Shown piece after piece: positions 37,432 to 44,998 of a stretch of DNA of 56,215 nt. The stretch lies in NCBI GenBank assembly GCA_947074105.1, contig CAMTON010000012.1, positions 1 to 56,215 of the forward strand, in the 5' to 3' direction. A model generated the notes under the pieces. It made no database searches. It was given only the letters and a program-made list of their open reading frames with translations, and had not been told where the DNA came from. Within the stretch, counting starts at the first letter, position 1. Every line of letters begins with the position of its first letter. Made by a program: the position numbers and the translations under genes. The stretch is from an uncultured Bacteroidales bacterium. Lineage in GTDB: Bacteria > Bacteroidota > Bacteroidia > Bacteroidales > JAUNSR01.

Positions 37432-39075
37432 TCAGAAAGTTACTTTAAGTCTTTCTCCTGCATCTTTTACGATAGATTCATAATACTCCTGAGAATATCC
37501 CGGAAATTCAGGATATACAGGAATTCCGAACGGAGACAGTTTGAATTCACCGTTCTCTTCTTTTTTGATATTACCGTCAATGAATTTAACCATAAGATAT
37601 TCACCCAGTTTCTTCCATTCAGATGTTGAATTCTGAGCTTCATTGACAGAATAGGTATTAAGGAAACTCAAAGCTGCCTGAGGGTCTTTCTGATAAAGTT
37701 CTACAGCGGCTTTTTCAATTGAAGGCTGAAGAGTTTCAAATTTTGTTTCAAGAGTATTCTGAGTTTTTCTGATATCTCCGATCATAGGTTCATATCGTGC
37801 ATAAGCCTGATTTGCCACCCAGTTATGAATCCAGAATGCTGATGTCCATGAAAAATTGTACATATCTCCGTTGCCTACTCTGTAACACTCCGGAACTTCC
37901 GTGATTGAACAATACATAGGAGTATATACACATGTATTGGCATCATCAACTCCGAACCACAGGATTCCCCCGATAGGATCCGGAAGATAATCTCTCATCT
38001 GTGCTACAAGGGTGAAACCGGTCTGCTGTGTCGCGATAGCACGCTCGTTTGTATATTTACATCCTTCTACTTCAAAAGTCATAGGACGGAAACGGTAAGG
38101 CGATTTGAATGGGCCTGAACCGATATCCTGTGTCATGTCGAAAGGAGTTCCTTCGAAATGATCACGCATCATATCCTGTACATCTCTTACCGAAAGTTTT
38201 CTTTCCGGTTTGATATAAAGAGGAAGCGGTTTATCCGATTCTCCGGCAAGGTAAGGAAGATATTTATCCATACCTTTAGAATATTTATTGTAGAAAGACC
38301 ATACACGTGCATCACAACCTCTTAATGAGCCGAAATCAACAGGAGCATATGCACTGGAGAAGCTGAAATCCTTATCTTTTCCGGAGAAAAATCCCTGTTC
38401 ACGAGCGAAGGAAATCACATCATCAGAGTAAATGCAGTTGTCTTTATCTTTTTGATTGAATGTATGTATTCTGGAGTGATTGGCATGAGCGGAAATACAG
38501 TCATCAGGAATTCTTATGGCAACCCATACGGCACCTTTATTTCCTGTTCCTTTTCCTATCATTTCCATAACCCACACCTCATTGGGATCTGCTATTGAGA
38601 ATGACTCCCCACTGCTGTAATAACCATATTCTTTCACAAGATCAGTCATTGTGCTTATAGCTTCACGTGCTGTCTTGGCTCTCTGAAGAGTGACATAGAT
38701 AAGCGATCCGTAGTCCATGATTCCTGTAGTATCTACAAGTTCTTTACGTCCGCCCCATGTTGATTCAGTTATGGAAAGCTGATGCTCATTCATATTACCT
38801 ACGACATTATAGGTCTGTTCTGCCTGAGGAATACGTCCCAGAAATTTATTCGTATCCCATTCATAAATATCAAGCATGGTTCCTGCCGGATATGTTTTGG
38901 CAGGCCAGTGATAAAGTTCGCCGTAAAGCACATGAGAGTCGGCTGCATAGGAAATAAATGTTGAGCCGTCAATAGAAGCTTTCTTTCCGACAAGAAGCGA
39001 CGTACAGGCATCAGCATCATTAGTGAAACCTGCCACAGCAAGTGACAGAGCAGTCAATGTGATAAATTTATTCAT
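37432..39075 (-). CDS. C69-family dipeptidase (PepD-like, Ntn hydrolase)
   Basis: Secreted dipeptidase of 547 aa. The signal sequence MNKFITLTALSLAVAGFTNDADA is followed by Cys24, the expected N-terminal nucleophile of C69 enzymes (CTSLLVGKKAS.DGST pattern). Other family segments: FISYAADSH, YNVVGNMNEHQLSITEST, GGRKEL, and VWVMEMIGKG. Removal of the leader makes Cys24 the free N-terminus needed for catalysis. It hydrolyses short peptides, probably for amino-acid supply in the periplasm. Monocistronic between double hairpins downstream and the LuxR-type gene upstream. Confidence 0.92.
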   Translation of the reverse strand: MNKFITLTALSLAVAGFTNDADACTSLLVGKKASIDGSTFISYAADSHVLYGELYHWPAKTYPAGTMLDIYEWDTNKFLGRIPQAEQTYNVVGNMNEHQLSITESTWGGRKELVDTTGIMDYGSLIYVTLQRAKTAREAISTMTDLVKEYGYYSSGESFSIADPNEVWVMEMIGKGTGNKGAVWVAIRIPDDCISAHANHSRIHTFNQKDKDNCIYSDDVISFAREQGFFSGKDKDFSFSSAYAPVDFGSLRGCDARVWSFYNKYSKGMDKYLPYLAGESDKPLPLYIKPERKLSVRDVQDMMRDHFEGTPFDMTQDIGSGPFKSPYRFRPMTFEVEGCKYTNERAIATQQTGFTLVAQMRDYLPDPIGGILWFGVDDANTCVYTPMYCSITEVPECYRVGNGDMYNFSWTSAFWIHNWVANQAYARYEPMIGDIRKTQNTLETKFETLQPSIEKAAVELYQKDPQAALSFLNTYSVNEAQNSTSEWKKLGEYLMVKFIDGNIKKEENGEFKLSPFGIPVYPEFPGYSQEYYESIVKDAGERLKVTF

Positions 39076-39210
39076 ATATTATGTGTTAATTAAATAATCC
39101 GAATAGGTTACGGAAAATTAATTCTTATTGATGTTTTTACAAAATCCTGATGCTCAATATAACAATTAATAACAGCCTCCGACTGCAACTAATGTGCATA
39201 ATGTTACAAA

Positions 39211-39780
39211 TTAAAAAATATCATCTTCAATATATCCGTTCATCATCGCATAGAAAGTCAGACCGCTCACTGTCTTGATTCCGAGTTTTGAAGTTATGTT
39301 TTTTCTGTGTGAAAGAACAGTATTCAGACTTATACAAAGTTCGTCCGCAATTTCCTTATTTATTTTTCCTTTTGTAACGAGTTTCAGAACATCGATTTCT
39401 CTTATAGACAAAGGTTCTTTGCCGGTTTCCTTTGAATTACTTTCATCAATAGCACTTATAATATTCTGAAATGACTCAATTATATTATCGGTATGATTTC
39501 TGATATTAACAATATAAAACTGAGAATGAGTATTGTCAGTATTAGAGGTCAGAACCGTTTTTTGCTTTCTAAGAATAAAAAACTCATAATTATTAATCAG
39601 AATATCCGGATCAGCTATATACATATAGCAGTTTTCCATATTAGGATAGTCTTTCATCTCCTCAAAGGACGAGAATATGAATCCCTGCGATAAATCAAAA
39701 TATTCATTCAATAATTGTTTTATCGCATATCCTATAATCGGAGTTGAATGGATTATGGCTATCTTTTTTTCTTTATTCAT
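39211..39780 (-). CDS. LuxR-type regulator with degenerate receiver-like N-terminus
   Basis: DNA-binding protein of 189 aa. C-terminal LuxR/GerE helix-turn-helix at about 122-180: LSIREIDVLKLVTKGKINKEIADELCISLNTVLSHRKNI. The N-terminal 110 residues follow receiver-like topology (KKIAIIHSTPIIGYAIKQLL as beta1/alpha1, CYMYIADPDIL as beta3), but the acidic pair after beta1 is missing (HST instead of DD) and the phospho-acceptor position is uncertain (Asp57 or Asp59). It is thus probably not controlled by ordinary phosphorylation. It follows the hemerythrin-like gene by 59 bp on the same strand; such pairs are common in Bacteroidales and suggest that the neighbour modulates it or shares its signal. 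Confidence 0.85.
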   Translation of the reverse strand: MNKEKKIAIIHSTPIIGYAIKQLLNEYFDLSQGFIFSSFEEMKDYPNMENCYMYIADPDILINNYEFFILRKQKTVLTSNTDNTHSQFYIVNIRNHTDNIIESFQNIISAIDESNSKETGKEPLSIREIDVLKLVTKGKINKEIADELCISLNTVLSHRKNITSKLGIKTVSGLTFYAMMNGYIEDDIF

Positions 39781-39839
39781 TTTTTATTTAAACAGCTTTC
39801 AACAAGTTGTATAATAAGTATATTCCCGTATAATATATT

Positions 39840-40541
39840 TTATAAAGCTATGTCGCAGGAATTATTTTTTAATGCCTCTACAAGTGGCATAAGAATCTTA
39901 TTTCTTATCCTGTTATGCTGATTGATATCCTTTTCCAGATTACAGATAGAGACCAGCACCGCATAACAAAGATTCTGATCATATTCTCCGTTAAGATGAA
40001 TGATAATCAGGTTTTTTATATCTCGGAGTTTTTCCTCAAGTGATTCATTCTCTTCAAATACTGAATCTATATACAACTCCTCACAGTCGCAATTCTCAAG
40101 CATAGCTTTTATTGAAGGGAAAAGTTCTTTCTTGTCATTATTGATTTTTTCAGTAAGTTCTTTCTTAAATACACTGAAAAATTTTCTGATCACGGTAAGG
40201 CTTGCATTTGAAGGATCACTTCTTTCAATAAAGAAATTAAGATGGCTTTCTATATTAGGAAGAAGAAATCGTTCGTAAGAATTATTTGTTTTTGTGAGAT
40301 AATCTATAATCTGGGAAATATTAAATGTTCTGAATTTAGTTTCCGGGAAATAATTATCATGAATAAAAGTATTTATTATCGCTACAAAGAAATCTGTATC
40401 CAGAGATTTACTCTCACAAATTTCTCTTATTTTTTTGTCTCCGAGACCAAGTTTTATACCAAATCGGTTTATCACCGGTATAAGGCTCGGTTCATCAATG
40501 ATGACCTCAGAAAGAATAAGTTCTGAATTTATTAGTGCCAT
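39840..40541 (-). CDS. RIC/ScdA-type hemerythrin-like protein with lost iron ligands
   Basis: Cytoplasmic helical protein of 233 aa. Residues 9-66 resemble the ScdA_N/DUF542 module (IPVINRFGIKLGLGDKKI), as in Bacteroidales RIC proteins. Residues about 78-230 follow the hemerythrin four-helix layout: SYERFLLPNI, KINNDKKELFP, EEKLRDIKNLI, DINQHNRIRNKILMPLVEAL. Family members bind a di-iron centre through His and Glu in each helix. Here the first is TNNSYE rather than THxYY, the second has no His, the third has FEENE rather than a His, and only INQH in the fourth keeps a His while its partner Glu is Arg. The whole protein has four His. It is therefore probably a non-iron or rewired scaffold. Fold assignment is by pattern recall. 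Confidence 0.7.
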   Translation of the reverse strand: MALINSELILSEVIIDEPSLIPVINRFGIKLGLGDKKIREICESKSLDTDFFVAIINTFIHDNYFPETKFRTFNISQIIDYLTKTNNSYERFLLPNIESHLNFFIERSDPSNASLTVIRKFFSVFKKELTEKINNDKKELFPSIKAMLENCDCEELYIDSVFEENESLEEKLRDIKNLIIIHLNGEYDQNLCYAVLVSICNLEKDINQHNRIRNKILMPLVEALKNNSCDIAL

Positions 40542-40863
40542 ACAATTTTTAATAATAATAATGAGGGATTTTCCTATTTCCGGTAATCTGAACAGAAAAT
40601 AAAAGATTCACAGACTAATGCTCATACACATTATGTACAAAGACCTATAACAGCCCCGTAGCAAAGCATATTTCATATCGTCAGGATACTTATTTTGAGA
40701 ATAATCTCTCCTCTTTTAAGTTTAAATATATTAGTAATACCATAAACACATCTTTTCCTTTGATATAACCCGTTATTATTCAGAGTACATCAATAAACAA
40801 ATTCACATTATGAATAGATGGTATTTAAATCGTCATTTTATAATAGTGGAACAAAGGTAATAT
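40542..40863. other. Gene-free stretch upstream of the hemerythrin-like gene
   Basis: 322 bp, AT-rich, no ORF. It contains the promoter region of the hemerythrin-like/LuxR pair (minus strand) and the end region of the cyclo-ligase operon. No hairpin terminator for that operon is evident. Confidence 0.5.
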
Positions 40864-41427
40864 TTATTCGGTCATGAAGATTTCATTTTCACATATAATT
40901 CCGTCAAGAGGAACATCATGCTCATCTGCAGGAATCTTATCTGCTATCTGAAAATTATAGCAAATTCCTATTTTCACGGCCTTTATATTTTTTAAAAGTC
41001 GGTCATAATAACCCTTGCCTCTTCCCAGTCGGTTTCCTTTCTTGTCAAAAGCTACTCCGGGAACTATTACAAGATCTATTACAGAAAGATCTCTTAAATC
41101 CTCTCCCTGTGGCTCAAGTATATCATAACTGCCCTTTTTAAGAAGCTCTTTATCATATTTCCTTATTCTCAGCTCATCGCCGTCGACAACAGGTAAATAA
41201 ATATTCTTACTGTGGCTCCACAATTCTATCGCTCTTCCGGTCTGAACTTCATCAGGCAAAGAATGATAGAAAAGTATATTGACTGCTTTCCTAAAAAAAA
41301 TCAGACTCTCTATTTTTTCGAGAATCTGATTTGATTTATTTATTTTTTCTTCTTTTCCGATAGTTTTCTTTATAACGGAAATCTCTTTTCTTAACTGTTT
41401 TTTTAATTCAGCTGTATTTTCCTTCAT
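40864..41427 (-). CDS. 5-formyltetrahydrofolate cyclo-ligase
   Basis: ATP-dependent enzyme of 187 aa that converts 5-formyl-THF to 5,10-methenyl-THF, recycling folate. N-terminal KKQLRKEISVIKK is the usual basic start helix. Core motifs: FYHSLPDEVQTG and VPGVAFDKKGNRLGRGKGYYDRLL, the latter containing the nucleotide-binding GRGKGYYDR. Length is typical of the family. Last gene of a three-gene minus-strand operon behind the S41 protease gene (26-base gap) and the dCMP deaminase gene. The deaminase and this enzyme both serve thymidylate/folate metabolism. Confidence 0.95.
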   Translation of the reverse strand: MKENTAELKKQLRKEISVIKKTIGKEEKINKSNQILEKIESLIFFRKAVNILFYHSLPDEVQTGRAIELWSHSKNIYLPVVDGDELRIRKYDKELLKKGSYDILEPQGEDLRDLSVIDLVIVPGVAFDKKGNRLGRGKGYYDRLLKNIKAVKIGICYNFQIADKIPADEHDVPLDGIICENEIFMTE

Positions 41428-41453
41428 TATAATATGATTTACGGAAATAAACT

Positions 41454-43181
41454 TTAGTCTCCGAAGTCTGAGATTGAATCAACTTCAATCGCTTCTGCTT
41501 CATTCAACATTACAAGTGTGTTGTTTTCTGCATTTTCGGTATTATTTCCGGAAGGAACTTCTTCGATAATAACGGGAAAGGCATTCCCGTTATTAAGCAC
41601 ATCAATAGCCTTATTCAGAGTATTATCATCGCTATAAAAATATTTATAGAAAGAATCGTCTCCCTGGATATTTCTCATAATATAAGAGATAACCTGACGC
41701 TCTATCACACCTTTAGAGATGTTGATATACACAGGGCGCTTCTTAACTCCTTTTGTAGCGGCAAACTGAGCTACCTGCTCCACAAGATTCTGTGATTTCA
41801 GATATTTCAGCAAAGCATCATAAGTAGGATATTCCAGAAGTTTATCTCTGTATTTATCAGAATAATCAAACGCAAACTGATATATCAGCCCTTTATTTAC
41901 CAGATTATTAAGATAGGAAGTAACTCCGGTCGTATCGCTTGGTACAAATATATCAGGCATTACTCCGCCCCCTCCGTAAACCGGTCTGCCAATAGATGTA
42001 TAAAACTTAAGGGAATCATTCATCTTGATACTGTCCTGATTGTAGAATTCGCCATGATTGAAACGGTTAAGAATATCCATACCGTATTCTTCATCTTTAC
42101 CCATCTTATAATCTTTCTGTATCGATCTTCCCGAAGGAATATAATAGCGCGCAACTGTAAGACGCATTGCAGAACCGTCGGAGAACGGAATCTGCTGCTG
42201 CACCAGTCCTTTACCGAACGAGCGACGTCCTATCACCGTTCCTCTGTCATTATCCTGAATCGCACCTGCAAAGATTTCACTTGCCGAAGCAGACCATTCA
42301 TCGATAAGCACAACTAGCGGAGTTTTCTGAAATACTCCCCTTCCGTTACTTCTCGCTTCCGATCTTGCAGCATGTACACCGTCGGTATAAACTATAAGCT
42401 GATCTTTCGGCAGAAATTCATTTATCATATTAATAGCTATATCAAGATAACCGCCCGAATTTCCCCTTAGATCTATAATATATTCCTGAGCTCCCTCTGA
42501 TGTCAGTTTAGCCAGTGATGAAATCATTTCATTATAAGTGGTACGTCCGAATTTGCTTATTTTGATATATCCTTTATTGTCATCAATCATATATGTAGCA
42601 TCTACACTATGAACCGGAATATCTCCTCTGGTAATATTGAAATTTAGAATATCACTGGCTGTACTTCTGCGTATACCGACTTTTACATCAGTACCCTTCT
42701 GTCCGCGGAGTGTCTTCATGACTTTTTCGTTCGTAATATCTTTTCCCGTAAACACGGAATCATTTATCTCAACAATTCTGTCACCCGGAAGTATACCTAT
42801 TTTTTCAGAAGGACCTCCCGATACTACACCGACCACCATTACAGTATCATTCTGAAGTGAAAACTGCACTCCGATTCCGCTGAATGATCCTTCCAGCTCC
42901 TCATTCGTAGCTTCCAGATCCTTCGCCGGTATATACACCGAATGAGGATCAAGTTCACTTAAAAGTGTCGGCATCGCATCTTCAACAAGCTTTTCAACAT
43001 CAACTGAATCGACATACTGGCTGTTGATCACATTAAGTAAATATTCTATTTTATTAAATCTGGCATCTTTTACCGGGATTCTTTCATTTATGGAATTGAC
43101 TTTTCCAAGATAAATACCTCCGACTACCAAAAGAGCTCCTATGAAAGGAAACCAAACATAACTTTTTTTATTATCACCCAT
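41454..43181 (-). CDS. S41-family C-terminal processing protease
   Basis: Periplasmic serine protease of 575 aa, tethered by an N-terminal TM helix (VWFPFIGALLVVGGIYLGK). PDZ domain at about 90-170 (GSFSGIGVQFSLQNDTVMVV, GILPGDRIVEI). Catalytic dyad: Ser299 in WSASASEIFAGA and Lys324 in RRSFGKGLVQ, the canonical spacing of 25 residues. GYIKISKFGRTTYNEM and IIDLRGNSGGYL are standard for Ctp. The C-terminal 200 residues form a family-specific tail. It trims or degrades envelope proteins. It sits 3 bases behind the dCMP deaminase gene and ahead of the cyclo-ligase gene, one operon. Confidence 0.95.
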   Translation of the reverse strand: MGDNKKSYVWFPFIGALLVVGGIYLGKVNSINERIPVKDARFNKIEYLLNVINSQYVDSVDVEKLVEDAMPTLLSELDPHSVYIPAKDLEATNEELEGSFSGIGVQFSLQNDTVMVVGVVSGGPSEKIGILPGDRIVEINDSVFTGKDITNEKVMKTLRGQKGTDVKVGIRRSTASDILNFNITRGDIPVHSVDATYMIDDNKGYIKISKFGRTTYNEMISSLAKLTSEGAQEYIIDLRGNSGGYLDIAINMINEFLPKDQLIVYTDGVHAARSEARSNGRGVFQKTPLVVLIDEWSASASEIFAGAIQDNDRGTVIGRRSFGKGLVQQQIPFSDGSAMRLTVARYYIPSGRSIQKDYKMGKDEEYGMDILNRFNHGEFYNQDSIKMNDSLKFYTSIGRPVYGGGGVMPDIFVPSDTTGVTSYLNNLVNKGLIYQFAFDYSDKYRDKLLEYPTYDALLKYLKSQNLVEQVAQFAATKGVKKRPVYINISKGVIERQVISYIMRNIQGDDSFYKYFYSDDNTLNKAIDVLNNGNAFPVIIEEVPSGNNTENAENNTLVMLNEAEAIEVDSISDFGD

Positions 43182-43184
43182 ATT

Positions 43185-43643
43185 TTAGTCTTGATTTAAA
43201 TCAATAAAGCAAATTTCTATATCAGCTTTTTCCAATAATCTTATTCCGTCATTCAACCTGTAATTCTCTGAATAAACAAGTCTTTTTATTCCTGACTGAA
43301 TAATAAGCTTAGAACATTCTATGCATGGTGAAGTCGTAACATACATTGTCGCTCCTTCACTGCTGTTGTTTGATTTTGCAACTTTAGTAATAGCATTCGC
43401 TTCCGCATGAAGAACATAAGGATAGGTCTTTCCATCCTCATCTTCACATATATTCCTGAATCCTGCCGGAGTTCCGTTAAAACCGTCAGAAATGATCATT
43501 TTATCCTTAACTATCAGCGCCCCTACCCTACGACGTTCACAATATGAGTTTTCAGCCCATATCTTTGCCATTCGAAGATAGCGTTTATCCAGCTCGAGTT
43601 GCTTTTGCAGATAATGTTTATCCCTCTCCAGTTGCTTTTCCAT
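43185..43643 (-). CDS. dCMP deaminase with duplicated N-terminal segment
   Basis: Zinc cytidine-deaminase-fold enzyme of 152 aa making dUMP from dCMP for thymidylate synthesis. Zinc site HAEANAI and SPCIECSKLI give His, Glu, Cys, Cys. Other motifs: SYCERRRVGALIVKD and DGFNGTPAGF. The first 24 residues carry an 11-residue tandem duplication (KQLERDKHYLQ then KQLELDKRYLR) from a 33-bp DNA duplication (43605-43637 and 43572-43604); the second copy precedes MAKIWAENSYC. The duplication adds one helical turn set and should not touch the active site. First gene of the operon with the S41 protease. Confidence 0.93.
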   Translation of the reverse strand: MEKQLERDKHYLQKQLELDKRYLRMAKIWAENSYCERRRVGALIVKDKMIISDGFNGTPAGFRNICEDEDGKTYPYVLHAEANAITKVAKSNNSSEGATMYVTTSPCIECSKLIIQSGIKRLVYSENYRLNDGIRLLEKADIEICFIDLNQD

Positions 43644-43846
43644 TTTAGAAGTAAATGATATTTTAACTTTTATTATCCATCACACCCAATTCCTGATAAA
43701 TATAATCTTAAATAGTCAGTGTGCACATTATTGTCTTGCAAAAAGAAATATTTTTTAAGTTTAATTTAGACACTTCATTATCAATATAGCTTAAACTATT
43801 TCCTGTTGCATTTTAACATCAACATAGCTTACTTATATATTTATGA

Positions 43847-44824
43847 TCAGATAAGAATCATATATATATAAAGTATATATCCAAGAAACAATATTATACC
43901 TCCGATTCTTCCGAGTTTTCCCTGAGTAAGGAATTTCAGTTTTTCACCAGCCTCTTTTTTCTTAAACAACTTTTTCAACGGCAGCATAAGTATGAATAGA
44001 AGAAGTGAAAAGAATATCATTACCATGAAATCGACTTTAAAGCCTGTCCATGCTACATTTATCGGTTTAATAAGTGATGTAAGACCTATAACGCTTAAGA
44101 TGTTGAATAAGTTGGATCCGATTATGTTTCCTACCGCAATATCGGTCTCTTTTTTTAAAGCTGCGGACACCGAAGCGGCAAGTTCCGGAAGACTGGTTCC
44201 AAAGGCTATAATAGTTACACCTATAATTCTTTCACTCACTCCCCATGATAAAGCCAGAGAAGAGGCTCCCTCAATAAGAAAACGTGCTCCCAATGAAAGA
44301 CCGACACACGAAAGAACTATCATGATAATCGAAACTGTTATATTAAGCGGTTTCTCCTGCTCCTCTTCCGGTGTTATATGATTTTTTCTTGAATAATATA
44401 TCTGCCATATAGTATATGCTATAAGAAAGGCAAAACCGATCCCTCCTTCCCATGAAGAAATGATACCATCTGAAGCTGCCCAGGTAAAAAGCAATGTCGC
44501 TCCCATCATAACAGGCCAGTCGAATCGAAGTGTCGTCCCCTGCACTACAAGCGGATATATCAGAGATGTAGCTCCTAGTATCAAAGCGATATTGGAGATA
44601 TTCGACCCTACCACGTTACCTATTGCTATCTCGGCATTACCTTTAATTGCTGCCTGCAGACTGACAAGAAGTTCCGGTGCAGATGTACCGAAAGCAACAA
44701 TCGTCATCCCTATAACAAGAGGTGAGATTTTAAATTTTGAAGCGATAGAGACAGCTCCTTTCACAAGGTAATCTCCGCTCAGGATCAATATTATCAATCC
44801 TCCTATAAGCTTAACATATTCCAC
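43847..44824 (-). CDS. Calcium/sodium antiporter (CaCA, YrbG-like)
   Basis: Inner-membrane cation exchanger of 325 aa with about ten TM helices and two inverted alpha-repeats. Each repeat holds the ion-binding signature: AFGTSAPELLVSLQAAIKGN (with GNVVGSNISNIALILG) and AFGTSLPELAASVSAALKKE (with GNIIGSNLFNILSVIG). The second repeat's Glu and Asn are intact, so transport should be functional. A 15-bp stem terminator separates it from the upstream M3 peptidase gene, so it has its own promoter. No hairpin is seen at its end. Confidence 0.93.
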   Translation of the reverse strand: MEYVKLIGGLIILILSGDYLVKGAVSIASKFKISPLVIGMTIVAFGTSAPELLVSLQAAIKGNAEIAIGNVVGSNISNIALILGATSLIYPLVVQGTTLRFDWPVMMGATLLFTWAASDGIISSWEGGIGFAFLIAYTIWQIYYSRKNHITPEEEQEKPLNITVSIIMIVLSCVGLSLGARFLIEGASSLALSWGVSERIIGVTIIAFGTSLPELAASVSAALKKETDIAVGNIIGSNLFNILSVIGLTSLIKPINVAWTGFKVDFMVMIFFSLLLFILMLPLKKLFKKKEAGEKLKFLTQGKLGRIGGIILFLGYILYIYMILI

Positions 44825-44918
44825 TATATTTCAATTATTAATTATATAAACATATAATATCCTTTATAAAAAAGGATAAACATCAATACCATATCTTCTC
44901 ACAAAAATAGGATAAAAA

Positions 44919-44961
44919 ACAACCGTATTAAAAAAACGATATGTAATTTTAATACGGTTGT
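44919..44961 (-). terminator. Terminator behind the M3 peptidase gene
   Basis: Arms 44919-44933 and 44947-44961 are exact 15-bp reverse complements (ACAACCGTATTAAAA). On the minus strand the stem is followed by TTTTTT. It lies 38 bases after the stop. Confidence 0.8.
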
Positions 44962-44998
44962 AATTAAATTATTAATTTATAAAAGATTACAGATAAGA

